In this document: piece by piece, positions 32,290-41,070 of the stretch
Numbering within the stretch: the stretch's first letter is position 1
Layout of the letters: each line of letters begins with the position of its first letter
The notes under the pieces: model-generated
Database searches by the model: none
The model's input: only the letters and a program-made list of their open reading frames with translations
What the model was told of the DNA's origin: nothing
NCBI GenBank assembly: GCA_015478725.1
Contig: JADMIG010000004.1
Span: forward strand, 91,484-155,483
Length of the DNA stretch: 64,000 bases
DNA from: Chloroflexota bacterium
GTDB lineage: Bacteria; Chloroflexota; Limnocylindria; Limnocylindrales; CSP1-4
Direction: 5' to 3'
Program-made: the position numbers and the translations under genes

Positions 32290-34885
32290 GCTCCCATGTT
32301 GCAGGACCGATGCGCGCGCGGAGGGTCGCTCCGCTCGCTGCGATCCGCGCGGCCATGCGCGCGCGGAGTGCCGGATCCCCTACCACTGCCATCGTCTCCA
32401 GCCATCGTACGGTGCCGTTGATGACCTGGAGGATGGCCTCCGCATCGCCCCGCGCGAACAGAGGCCGATCCAGTACCTCCACGTACACCGGCGAGGTGTG
32501 GGACGCCATGCTGGTGTTGAACGCCGAGTGGATCTCATGGTCGCTGCGCGATCGTGCGGCAACCCACGCCCCGCCGTCGATCTCGATGACGGTCTCGAGG
32601 CGGACGTCATCTGTGGCCTGCGGCGCATCCCGCCGAGCGACCACGCGGCCGTTCACGATCAGCTCTACTGAGCCGATGATCGGCTGTGCGGCGCGCGCGC
32701 GGACGTGCGCCTCGAGGTGTCCGCCGGACGCCGGAAGGGACAGGACGTCGCCGGGCTCGTGCCCGTCGACGGACAGCTCGATTACCGGTCCGGATGTGGC
32801 GAACGTCCGGCCTGCGCGCACGGCGGCGGACCATGCCTCGAATGTCGGGGGCTCGTCCGGATCGAGCCGGGCGTAGGTGCGGACCGCGCCCACCGGTACC
32901 TCAGCGGACATCTTGTCGGTGCCGCCCAGGACCGGCACCCGGTAGCCGCAGTTGAGGAATCGGTACCACTCGAGGATCGACGGATTATCGAGACCCGGGG
33001 CGAAGCACTGCATCTCGATGGCGTCGATCCGTCCGGCGACGATGCCGGCAGCGATCTCAGCAAAGGGCAGCGGAAAATGCGCCCCGACGACGAGACCGCC
33101 CTCGGCGTGGCAGCGATCGGCCCAGTCGCTCAGGAGCTCCGTGATCGCCCCGCCGATGCGACCTTCGGGGGCGCCGCCCGCAGCCAGCGGTACGACCGGG
33201 TGCCTCGCCCCGAGCAGCGCCAGGTGACCGAGCATGTTCTGGCGGTTCTCCGTCCCGACGAACACCATGTGGCGACCGCTCGGATCCTTCTGCGAGCCCC
33301 AGGGCAGGTCCGGGATGCTCGTGAACTCGTCACCCAGTTGCGTCGCAAGCACATGGACGAACGTCAGGTCCTCCGCCGCCGCCTGGAGTAGTGCGGTCGA
33401 AGGGGCCAGGAAATGGACGTGCGAGTCCGACGAACGCCAGCCTGCGGCGCGCAGGTCGATCGGCCGATCGAGCGCGATGACGAGGTCACGGGTGTCGGGA
33501 CCCACCACCACCGACTTCCGCACGGGCCGGTGATCGAATCCCTTCACGACTTCGACCGTCACGCCCCCGATCGGGAGGTCGATCTGGAACGTGCCCGGGA
33601 CATACGCATAGGTGTCCCGACCCAGGATCAGGCCGGCGCCGCTGTCCTCGCAGATGCCCGGGTTGATCTCCTCGCGGTGGCCGAGCGGCGGCAGGTACCG
33701 ACCATCCGATGCAACGAACCTGACCCGGGCCGGCGTCGCCTCATCGTCGACCGACAGGCGGACGTCTACCCGGACAGCCGCACCGGGAAGTGGCTGGATC
33801 GTGATCCGGCCGTCAGGGCTCACCGCCTCGGTATCGAGATCGGCGACCCCGACCGCCCATCCGATGAAGCTGATCCGGGCGTCGGGGGCCACCGTGAGAT
33901 CCAGGACCGAGCGCGTCCCGGTGTCGGCCGGGGTCGGCCCACCACGCCTGGCGGCGTTCGGATGTCCCCAGCCGATCGGACCTTCGGCGCGGGTGCTAGC
34001 AGGGGGCTCCCGCAGCGGGCGGGACTGGATAGCCATCCCGAGGTCCACGTCCGGGAGTCCGCGGGCCGGACCCGTGATCAGGAGCTGCCGGCGTGGTGCC
34101 AGCACCAGTGGGTCCGCCGTACCGCGGAACAGGGTCAGCGCTGCGATGACGACGTCCGTGCCCGCCCGCCCATCGCCGAGTGGGACGAGGCGCAGTCTCA
34201 CGGGCTCCGCATTAGCGCCCAGCGGTATCGCGTGGAGCCAGTAGGTAGCGTCATCACGGGCGGTCGGGACGAAGTCGGCGACCCCAGTCTGGGCCGCTCC
34301 CCACGAACCGGGAAGCATCGTTAGTGCCCCTGCGTGGCCGGCCGGGGCGTAGCGGCCGGGCGACTGGCGTGGGTGCGGCCCTCGCCAGTTGATCGTCTCG
34401 TCGGAGCGATGGCCGATAGCGGCGAAGGGCAGGAAACCCCACCCGATGATCCCGTCGGCGATCTCGAATCGCCGACGCACGTCCACCACCCGGGTGTCAC
34501 CGTCGGCGAAGGTGATCTCGTATCGGGCGAGTGGCTGGCCGGTCGGCAGGACCCATCCCACCGGTGTCCCGGGGGACCGCTCGCCCCGGGCATCGCGCCA
34601 GCTGTCGGCGAAGTGGGCGACCACCAGGTGGCTGGCGAGGCCATGACCTCGCAGATCGATCGTCAGCTCGTCGCGGACCAGGACCCAGCGGCGCCCGGCC
34701 GCCCTCGTCCCCAGGTCGAAGGGCAGGCCCCGGAACACGGACGCCCCGTCCGGAAGCCGCTTGAGGGCCCGTCCGTAGAGCGGGTGGAAGCGGGCGCCAA
34801 CCTCACGGTCCGAGGCGTTCCATTCCGACGACAGGTCGACCGGATGCGCCAGTCGCGTCGCGGACCCGCGGCGCCCGGTGGTCAT
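32282..34885 (-). CDS. CehA/McbA-like PHP-domain metallohydrolase, large (copy 1)
   Basis: 867 residues from the ATG at 34885; the open frame extends far upstream but only through shadow of plus-strand genes. The first 480 residues have no family I can name; they begin with a beta-rich segment (VFRGLPFDLG, ASHLVVAHFADSW) of carbohydrate-binding-like character. The PHP-like catalytic part starts near residue 488 with SDSHVHFLAPSTAL, then VGTENRQN, GAHFPLPFAEI and GGTDKMSAE, which carry His, Glu and Asp metal ligands. CehA/McbA relatives hydrolyse carbamate or ester bonds. There is no signal peptide. It diverges from iolD with a LacI-type operator between them and is coupled to a downstream epimerase. 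A full-length paralogue lies at 47836-50430. Confidence 0.78.
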   Translation of the reverse strand: MTTGRRGSATRLAHPVDLSSEWNASDREVGARFHPLYGRALKRLPDGASVFRGLPFDLGTRAAGRRWVLVRDELTIDLRGHGLASHLVVAHFADSWRDARGERSPGTPVGWVLPTGQPLARYEITFADGDTRVVDVRRRFEIADGIIGWGFLPFAAIGHRSDETINWRGPHPRQSPGRYAPAGHAGALTMLPGSWGAAQTGVADFVPTARDDATYWLHAIPLGANAEPVRLRLVPLGDGRAGTDVVIAALTLFRGTADPLVLAPRRQLLITGPARGLPDVDLGMAIQSRPLREPPASTRAEGPIGWGHPNAARRGGPTPADTGTRSVLDLTVAPDARISFIGWAVGVADLDTEAVSPDGRITIQPLPGAAVRVDVRLSVDDEATPARVRFVASDGRYLPPLGHREEINPGICEDSGAGLILGRDTYAYVPGTFQIDLPIGGVTVEVVKGFDHRPVRKSVVVGPDTRDLVIALDRPIDLRAAGWRSSDSHVHFLAPSTALLQAAAEDLTFVHVLATQLGDEFTSIPDLPWGSQKDPSGRHMVFVGTENRQNMLGHLALLGARHPVVPLAAGGAPEGRIGGAITELLSDWADRCHAEGGLVVGAHFPLPFAEIAAGIVAGRIDAIEMQCFAPGLDNPSILEWYRFLNCGYRVPVLGGTDKMSAEVPVGAVRTYARLDPDEPPTFEAWSAAVRAGRTFATSGPVIELSVDGHEPGDVLSLPASGGHLEAHVRARAAQPIIGSVELIVNGRVVARRDAPQATDDVRLETVIEIDGGAWVAARSRSDHEIHSAFNTSMASHTSPVYVEVLDRPLFARGDAEAILQVINGTVRWLETMAVVGDPALRARMAARIAASGATLRARIGPATWEHA

Positions 34886-34909
34886 GACTCCGACCCTCCC
34901 CGACCGATA

Positions 34910-34958
34910 TTGACGTGGGGTGAGCCGCGATGATACCTTCTCTGCAATCGGTTGCGCA
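34910..34958 (+). promoter_or_regulatory. Promoter with LacI-type operator between copy-1 hydrolase and iolD
   Basis: TTGACG at 34910-34915 and a -10 at about 34934-34939 (TACCTT, or the overlapping GATACC at 34932). The operator GCAATCGGTTGC (34944-34955) is a GCAA-N4-TTGC dyad that ends just before the AAGGAG ribosome-binding site (34958-34963). A repressor bound here would block both the promoter and the leader of the iolD unit and could also affect the divergent hydrolase gene starting at 34885. Confidence 0.72.
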
Positions 34959-34969
34959 AGGAGAAACGG

Positions 34970-36856
34970 ATGGGCGTTGTCCGACTCACCGTGGGTCAGG
35001 CCATCGTTCGCTACATGGCCCTCCAGTACGTGGAGCGGGACGGCCACCAGCAGCGCTTCATCGCGGGTGTCTGGGGCATCTTCGGACATGGCAACGTGGC
35101 CGGCCTCGGGCAGGCCCTCGAGGAGCTCGGGGATGCCGAGGAGATGCCGTATCTCCGGCCGCAGAACGAGCAGGCGCAGGTACACATGGCTGCCGCGTTC
35201 GCCCGCCACCGCAACCGCCTGCAGACGTACGCCTGCATCTCGTCGGTCGGGCCTGGTGCGCTGAACATGGTCACCGGCGCCGCCGGGGCGACCGTCAACC
35301 GGATCCCGGTCCTCCTGTTGCCGAGCGACTACTTCGCGAATCGGATCCCCGATCCCGTGCTCCAGCAGGTCGAGCATCCGATCGAGCGTGACTCCAGCGC
35401 CAACGATGCCTTCCGCCCGGTCTCGCGGTTCTTCGATCGCATCTCGCGTCCGGAGCAGCTCATCGCCTCCCTGCCCGAAGCCTTCCGGGTGCTGACGGAT
35501 CCGGCGGAGACCGGGGCGGTCACCATCTCCCTGCCCGAGGACGTCCAGTCGGAGGCGCACGACTGGCCCGATCGCCTCTTCGAGCGTCGCGTGTGGCGGG
35601 TGCGGCGCCCGCTGCCGGAGAAGGCCGATCTCGCGGACGCGGTCCGCCTCCTCACCGCGGCGAAGGCACCGCTGATCGTGGCCGGCGGCGGCGCGGTCTA
35701 TTCCGAGGCGACGGCAGAGCTCTCGGCTTTCGCGACCCGCTTCGGCATCCCGGTGGTGGAGACACAGGCCGGCAAGGGCGCGCTCTCCTGGGACCACCCG
35801 ATGAACGCGGGACCGGCCGGCACCAACGGCGGGCTGGCCGCGAACCGGCTGGCACGCGATGCCGACCTCGTCCTGTGCGTGGGCACCAGGATGGGCGACT
35901 TCGTGACCGCGTCGAAGACGACATTCCAGCATCCCGATGTCAGGTTCATCGGTGTCAACATCGGTCCGATGGATGCCCACAAGCTGCGTGGGTTGCCGCT
36001 CGTCGCCGACGCGCGCGAGGCTCTGCGCGCCCTCGACGCCGCACTCGCGGCGGCCGGATACGCGGGGACGTCCGCGCCCTATCGGGAGCAGGCGGCGACC
36101 CTGAAGCGCGAATGGGACGCGATCGTGACCGACCTGCGCACCGTGAACGGCGAGCCGGGCAATCTCGGGCAGGCCGAGGTGATCGGCATCGTCAACGATG
36201 CGGTCGGCGGCCACGCGACGGTGATCTGCGCGGCCGGCAGCCTGCCCGGCGACCTGCTGCGGCTGTGGCGGGTCGAAGACCCAAAGGCATATCACGTCGA
36301 GTACGGCTTTTCCTGCATGGGCTACGAGATCGCCGCCGGGTTGGGCGTGGCTCTCGCGGAGCCGGACCGCGAGGTCGTAGTGATGGTCGGCGACGGTTCG
36401 TACCTGATGATGAATTCGGAGATCGTCACGGCGGTCGCGGAGGGTCTGAAGCTCACGATCGTGGTCCTCGACAACCACGGTTTCCAATGCATCCTCGCGC
36501 TCCAGCGGGCGGTCGGCGTGCCGGACTTCGGCAACGAGCTCCGTTTCCGCGACCATGCCAGCAACCGGTTGACCGGCCCGTATGTGCCGATCGACTTCCG
36601 ACAGCACGCCGAGGCGATGGGCGCGCTCGCCCTGCACGCCTGCACGCCGGACGAGCTGCGCGACGCACTCGCCCAGGCCCGGGCGGCTGACCGGATCACC
36701 GTGATCGCGGTTCCGACGGAACCCGAAAAGCGGGTCCCAGGCTTTGAATCCTGGTGGGACGTGCCGGTCGCGGCGACAAGCGGGCAGGAGGGTGTCCGCG
36801 ACGCGAGGAAAGGCTACGAACACGCCCGCCGCCGACAACGGACCGATCTGCATTGA
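34970..36856 (+). CDS. iolD: IolD-like 3D-(3,5/4)-trihydroxycyclohexane-1,2-dione acylhydrolase
   Basis: 628 residues; ATG at 34970 with AAGGAG 7 bases upstream. It has the three-domain thiamine-diphosphate fold. The activating Glu is in YLRPQNEQAQVH (residue 67), FGHGNVAGLGQAL near residue 38 is the IolD-type start, and VMVGDGSYLMMNSE (about residue 472) with VVLDNHGF is the cofactor motif. IolD hydrolytically opens the cyclohexanedione ring to 5-deoxyglucuronate, so this gene is the strongest evidence that the island cleaves a cyclitol ring. It heads the operon with aminotransferase, IolC, IolB, aldolase, EamA transporter and epimerase, directly under the 34944 operator. Confidence 0.9.
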   Translation: MGVVRLTVGQAIVRYMALQYVERDGHQQRFIAGVWGIFGHGNVAGLGQALEELGDAEEMPYLRPQNEQAQVHMAAAFARHRNRLQTYACISSVGPGALNMVTGAAGATVNRIPVLLLPSDYFANRIPDPVLQQVEHPIERDSSANDAFRPVSRFFDRISRPEQLIASLPEAFRVLTDPAETGAVTISLPEDVQSEAHDWPDRLFERRVWRVRRPLPEKADLADAVRLLTAAKAPLIVAGGGAVYSEATAELSAFATRFGIPVVETQAGKGALSWDHPMNAGPAGTNGGLAANRLARDADLVLCVGTRMGDFVTASKTTFQHPDVRFIGVNIGPMDAHKLRGLPLVADAREALRALDAALAAAGYAGTSAPYREQAATLKREWDAIVTDLRTVNGEPGNLGQAEVIGIVNDAVGGHATVICAAGSLPGDLLRLWRVEDPKAYHVEYGFSCMGYEIAAGLGVALAEPDREVVVMVGDGSYLMMNSEIVTAVAEGLKLTIVVLDNHGFQCILALQRAVGVPDFGNELRFRDHASNRLTGPYVPIDFRQHAEAMGALALHACTPDELRDALAQARAADRITVIAVPTEPEKRVPGFESWWDVPVAATSGQEGVRDARKGYEHARRRQRTDLH

Positions 36857-36916
36857 GAGCGAGACCGCCGCGGCATCCAGCCTTGCCCGACAGATCCGAG
36901 TAGAAAGGAGAAATCC

Positions 36917-38155
36917 ATGCCCGGACCCGGGGTCGAGCTGATCGGTGCCGAGGAGACGGCCGAGGTGTTGCAGGTGCTTCAGAGTGGCTTCCTGAGCCGC
37001 TACGGCCCCTCGGACAATCCCGCCTTCGGCGCGAAGGTCCATCACGTGGAGGAAGCGATCGCCAAGCTGACCAACGTCCGCTACGGGCTGGCCCTCCACG
37101 GCGGTGGCTCGGCTGCGATCTGGATCACCCTCCTGAGCCTGGGTATCGGGGCCGGCGATGAGGTGATCGTGCCGGGCTTCACGTACGTCGCCTCCATCTC
37201 GGCCATCGTCTACGCCGGCGCGACGCCGGTCCTGGCGGAGGTCGACCAGACCTTCGATCTCGACCCGGTGGACGTTGAAGCCAAGATCACCCCGCGGACG
37301 GCGGCCATCCTCGTCGTCCATATGCTCGGCGCGCCGGCGCGCCTCAACGAGTTGAAGGCCATCGCCGATCGCCACGGCATCCCGCTCGTCGAGGACTGCG
37401 CCCAGGCATTCGGCGCCACCTACCAGGGCAGGGGTGTCGGCGGGATCGGGACGGCAGGCACGTTCAGCTTCAACGAGTACAAGACGATCACCTGCGGCGA
37501 CGGCGGGATGATCGTCACCGACGACCAGGCGCTGTACGAACGCGCCTTCGCCATGCACGATCAGGGTCACGCCCCGTTCCGGCTCGAATCCAAGTACGCA
37601 CCCCGCCCGTTTCTGGGCATGAATTTCCGGATGACCGAGCTGTCCGGCGCCGTACTGCTGGCGCAGGTCCGCAAGCTGGACGTGATCACGTCGCATCTGC
37701 GGGCCAACAAGGCGATCGTCAAGGACATGCTGATGGAGGTCCCGGCGATCGACTTTCGGACGCTGACCGACGCGGAGGGGGACCTGGCCACCCATCTTGT
37801 GGTCGTGCTCCCGTCCGGCGAGATGGCCCGCAGGGTAGCCGAGGAGGTCGGTGCCCTGACCCTGTCAGAGTCGGGCTGGCACACCTACAGCAAGATGAAC
37901 CATCTGTTGGAGAAGCGGACCGTGTCCGGCAAGGGCTGCCCGTTCGATTGCGGCGACGCCGGCCATAGTCACGGTGACTACCGGGTCGGGATGCTGCCCC
38001 GGACCGACGCCCTGCTCGAGCGCTCGATCAGTATCGGGATCGGCGTCCGCGACGCGAACCTGGCGCCGTTCGGGCTCCGGATGCGCGACGGGGAAACCGA
38101 GGCTCGAAAGGTCGGGGCCACATTCCGGGATGCCGTGATCAAGCACCGGGCGTGA
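36917..38155 (+). CDS. DegT/DnrJ/EryC1-family PLP aminotransferase
   Basis: 412 residues, with AAGGAG before the ATG. It is a fold-type I aminotransferase of the sugar/cyclitol group: GGGSAAIWITLLSLGIGAGDEVIVPGFTY near residue 65, VEDCAQAFGA with the PLP-binding Asp near residue 160, and the Schiff-base Lys in FSFNEYKTITCGDGG near residue 189. Relatives transaminate keto-sugars and inososes (for example scyllo-inosose aminotransferases of aminocyclitol pathways). Sandwiched between iolD and iolC, it most simply acts on an amino-cyclitol/inosose pair, here probably in the deaminating direction. That direction is inferred from context. Confidence 0.88.
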   Translation: MPGPGVELIGAEETAEVLQVLQSGFLSRYGPSDNPAFGAKVHHVEEAIAKLTNVRYGLALHGGGSAAIWITLLSLGIGAGDEVIVPGFTYVASISAIVYAGATPVLAEVDQTFDLDPVDVEAKITPRTAAILVVHMLGAPARLNELKAIADRHGIPLVEDCAQAFGATYQGRGVGGIGTAGTFSFNEYKTITCGDGGMIVTDDQALYERAFAMHDQGHAPFRLESKYAPRPFLGMNFRMTELSGAVLLAQVRKLDVITSHLRANKAIVKDMLMEVPAIDFRTLTDAEGDLATHLVVVLPSGEMARRVAEEVGALTLSESGWHTYSKMNHLLEKRTVSGKGCPFDCGDAGHSHGDYRVGMLPRTDALLERSISIGIGVRDANLAPFGLRMRDGETEARKVGATFRDAVIKHRA

Positions 38156-38171
38156 CCGTCGGGGACCGTCG

Positions 38172-39134
38172 ATGATCGAGGCCGTCGTCATCGGCAGGGT
38201 CGGAGTCGACTTCACGCCGGCGACGCCACGGATGTCGCTGGCCGCCACTGACGCGTTCGTCAGGGCCGTCGGCGGATTTGCCGGGAACATCGGCACCGGC
38301 CTCGCCCGATTGGGGATCGGCACCGCGGTGATCTCCGGGGTCGGCGACGACGGGCACGGCGACCACGTGCGTGCGTTCCTCGCACGGGAAGGGATCGACG
38401 TCGGGCCGATCGTGACGCGCCCGGGTTCCAGGACACAGGTCGCCTTCTTCGAAGTCTGGCCGCCGGAGCACTTCCCGGTGACCTTCTACCGGCCCCCACC
38501 CTCGCCCGAGACGCAGTTGACGGTCGCCGACCTCCCGACGGAACTGCTCGAGCAGGCGCCGCTGACCATCGTCTCGGGGACACTCCTGGCGACCGAGCCG
38601 GCGCGCTCCACGACGTTCCGGATGCTCGAGGGTCGCCTGGCCTCCCGCCACCGACGCCCTGCCTCATGGACGATCCTCGATCTCGACTGGCGCCCGACCC
38701 TGTGGGACGACGCAGACGAGGCCCCCGTCGTCATCGAGCGGGCGGCCCGGATGTGCGACGTCCTCATCGGTAGCGACGGGGAGTTCGTGGCGGCGCGCCT
38801 TGGCCCGGACGTCGCCCAGGACCCGGGTCCCACTCTGATCGTGCTCAAGCACGGTCCGCACGGTGTCTCGCTGGTGACGAGTATGAGGCGGCACTCCCTG
38901 CCGGGGATCGCCATTGAGGTGCTGTGCGGGATCGGTGCCGGCGACGCGCTCACTGCCGCATTCGCGGCCGGTCTCCTGCGCGGTATCGACCCGGCGGTCG
39001 CCGTGCAGCGAGGTAACGCCGCGGGGGCGATCGTCGCGTCGCGACTCATGTGCAGCACGGCGATGCCGACCCCGGACGAGATCGACAGGCTGCTCGCACG
39101 ACTCGCGGCGGGACCGCAGGAGGCGCTCCCGTGA
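38172..39134 (+). CDS. iolC: PfkB-family kinase, IolC-like 5-dehydro-2-deoxygluconokinase
   Basis: 320 residues. The start VIGRVGVDFTP and the first PfkB signature as VGGFAGNIGTGLARLG are as in IolC. The second signature is CGIGAGDALTAAFAAGLL near residue 253, with the catalytic Asp of GAGD. IolC phosphorylates 2-deoxy-5-keto-gluconate at C6 after the IolD and IolB steps. The position between iolD and iolB, with a GTGA overlap to iolB, supports this over other PfkB sugars. Many species fuse IolC to an aldolase-like domain; here that function is a separate gene two positions on. Confidence 0.87.
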   Translation: MIEAVVIGRVGVDFTPATPRMSLAATDAFVRAVGGFAGNIGTGLARLGIGTAVISGVGDDGHGDHVRAFLAREGIDVGPIVTRPGSRTQVAFFEVWPPEHFPVTFYRPPPSPETQLTVADLPTELLEQAPLTIVSGTLLATEPARSTTFRMLEGRLASRHRRPASWTILDLDWRPTLWDDADEAPVVIERAARMCDVLIGSDGEFVAARLGPDVAQDPGPTLIVLKHGPHGVSLVTSMRRHSLPGIAIEVLCGIGAGDALTAAFAAGLLRGIDPAVAVQRGNAAGAIVASRLMCSTAMPTPDEIDRLLARLAAGPQEALP

Positions 39135-40057
39135 CCACGCCCGACCGACCGACGGGACCGGTGATCCATCCGGCCAAGCTGCCGATGCACATTCCACCCG
39201 AGTCCCTCCATATCCGCCCCGACGCCGACGGCGCCGTGGCGACGGACCCGGCCCGCTCAGGCTGGCGGTACCTGTCGTTCCGGGCCTTCGGGCTCGACGC
39301 GGACGAGACGGTCGTCCTCGATCGTCCGGACCAGGAGGCCGCGATCGTCACCATCTCCGGCGGCGGCGTCGAGATCGCGTTCGATCGGGGTCCCGGCCTT
39401 CACCTCGCGGGCCGGCCATCGGTCTTTGAAGGCATGCCGTGGAGCGCCTACATCCCGGCCGGCACGACCGCGCGCATCATCGGCCGGCCACTCCCCGGGC
39501 GGCGGGCGGTCGTCGCAGTGGCACAGGCCCCGCTCACCGGACGGACCGGCGTCGCCACCGGGCCGGTCGTCGTGGGACCGGGAGACCTCGAGATCGAGAT
39601 CCGCGGCGCCGGCAACGCCACCCGGCAGGTCAACAACATCATGATGCCGGGCTTTCCCGCAGACCGGCTGCTCATCTGCGAGGTGTTCACGCCATCGGGC
39701 AACTGGTCGGGCTGGCCGCCCCACAAGCACGACGTGGACGATCCGCCGCGGGAGGCAGTCCTTGAGGAGACGTACTTCTACCAGATGAGCCGGCCCGAGG
39801 GTTGGGCGATCCAGCGTGTCTACCACCGCGACGGCTCCCGTGATCGGCTGATGCCGGTCCGACACGGCGACCTGGTGATCGTCGACCAGGGCTATCACCC
39901 GTTCGCCTCGACCCAGGGCTATGACGCCTACTACCTGAACGCGCTGGCCGGCGATCGGCGCACGATGGCCAACACGGACGACCCCGACCTCGCCTGGGTC
40001 CGCTCCCTGTGGCCCGCGATGGCGCCGGATCCCCGGCTGCCCCTCGTTCGGCCGTGA
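39131..40057 (+). CDS. iolB: IolB-like 5-deoxy-glucuronate isomerase (copy 1)
   Basis: 308 residues; GTG start overlapping the kinase stop. It is a double cupin typical of IolB: GWRYLSFRAFGL near residue 43, ending NWSGWPPHKHD near residue 195, and EETYFYQMSRPEGWAIQRVYHRD. VRHGDLVIVDQGYHPF closes the metal site. IolB isomerises 5-deoxy-glucuronate to 2-deoxy-5-keto-gluconate. A second, divergent IolB is at 46987-47820 in the same island. Next gene starts inside its stop codon. Confidence 0.9.
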   Translation: MTTPDRPTGPVIHPAKLPMHIPPESLHIRPDADGAVATDPARSGWRYLSFRAFGLDADETVVLDRPDQEAAIVTISGGGVEIAFDRGPGLHLAGRPSVFEGMPWSAYIPAGTTARIIGRPLPGRRAVVAVAQAPLTGRTGVATGPVVVGPGDLEIEIRGAGNATRQVNNIMMPGFPADRLLICEVFTPSGNWSGWPPHKHDVDDPPREAVLEETYFYQMSRPEGWAIQRVYHRDGSRDRLMPVRHGDLVIVDQGYHPFASTQGYDAYYLNALAGDRRTMANTDDPDLAWVRSLWPAMAPDPRLPLVRP

Positions 40058-41052
40058 CGCCCGAACCGGCCGGCGCCCCCCGTGCGTCGACCGCGACGGC
40101 AGCGCCGGCGCGCGCGAGCGCCTCGGCAGTCGGCCGGCGCCGGCGACTGCTCCGCCTCGGCGGCCCACGTGGCGTCATCGCGGGCATTGCCATCGATCAC
40201 CGGGACAGCCTCCGGGTCATGCTCGAGCGACGGGGAGTCAATGGGCTGAACAGCGCGGATCTCCGGTCTATGAAGCTCCGCCTCGCGAGGTCGCTCGCGC
40301 CCTCGGCGACGGCGATCATGCTCGACGAGGAGCTCGGGCGACTCGCGCTCGAGGCCGGGGCCGTCCCCGCGTGGATCGGACTGATCATGCCGCTGGAGGC
40401 GCAGGGCTACGAGAGCGTGGGGGAACACCCGACGACCACCCTCCTGGACGACTTCTCGCCTTCCGACGCGCTCCGCTACGGGGCCGACGCCTGCAAGCTG
40501 CTGCTCCCGTACCGCGTGGACGACGCAGGCTCGGCCGCCTGTCAGGCGAGGCTCGTCACAACGACGGCCGCCGCCTGCCACGAGCTGGGGCTCCCGCTCG
40601 TCATCGAGCCCGTCGTCTACCGGCGACCGGGCGAGACCGCAGGGGCGTACGCCGCCGCGTACACGCGACTCGTGCTCGGTGCCGTGGGAAAGCTCGAGCC
40701 CCTCGGCGCCGACCTGCTCAAGTTGCCGTTCCCGGTGCTGGACCGGGGAGCGACGACAGAATCGGCGGCTCTCGAGGCATGCCGGGCCCTGGCCGAAGTC
40801 TGCGCTGAGACGCCGTGGGTGATCCTCGGGGCCGCCGTGGAGACCGATACGTTCGTCGAACAGATCCGGCTCGCCGGGACGGCGGGCGCCTCGGGCTTCC
40901 TTGCCGGCCGCGGGATCTGGGGCGCCGCACTCGGACCGGACGCCGACGAGACAGAGCGCGTCGCGACCCGAGTGTGTCGCCCTAACCTTGAGCGCTGCCG
41001 CGAGATGGCGGAGCGTGTGGCGAAGCCGCTGCACGCTGGCGGGAACGGCTGA
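40054..41052 (+). CDS. LacD-like class I aldolase, probable 2-deoxy-5-keto-gluconate-6-phosphate aldolase
   Basis: 332 residues from the GTG at 40054. After an Ala-rich start it reads GIAIDHRDSLRVML, CKLLLPYRVDD, LPLVIEPVVYRRP and DLLKLPFPVLD. These are the beta-strand motifs of the tagatose-1,6-bisphosphate aldolase (LacD)/DUF2090 group, with a Lys in DLLKLPF as probable Schiff base. In inositol catabolism the phosphorylated keto-acid must be split to dihydroxyacetone phosphate and malonate semialdehyde; a class II aldolase (IolJ) usually does this. No IolJ-type gene is present, and this gene follows IolC and IolB with 4-bp overlaps. It is therefore the best candidate for that step. Confidence 0.78.
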   Translation: MTPEPAGAPRASTATAAPARASASAVGRRRRLLRLGGPRGVIAGIAIDHRDSLRVMLERRGVNGLNSADLRSMKLRLARSLAPSATAIMLDEELGRLALEAGAVPAWIGLIMPLEAQGYESVGEHPTTTLLDDFSPSDALRYGADACKLLLPYRVDDAGSAACQARLVTTTAAACHELGLPLVIEPVVYRRPGETAGAYAAAYTRLVLGAVGKLEPLGADLLKLPFPVLDRGATTESAALEACRALAEVCAETPWVILGAAVETDTFVEQIRLAGTAGASGFLAGRGIWGAALGPDADETERVATRVCRPNLERCREMAERVAKPLHAGGNG

Positions 41053-41070
41053 GACAGCCGCCTACCACGC

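Noticed and set aside
34886..37795. An 1837-residue minus-strand frame that would extend the CehA-like protein
   Set aside because: The part above 34885 lies antisense to iolD and the aminotransferase, has shadow-type composition and crosses the shared promoter/operator; the paralogue starts at the equivalent of 34885.
38172..39134. A generic ribokinase or fructokinase instead of IolC
   Set aside because: The VGVDFTP opening and the position between iolD and iolB, with translational coupling to iolB, favour the inositol-pathway kinase.
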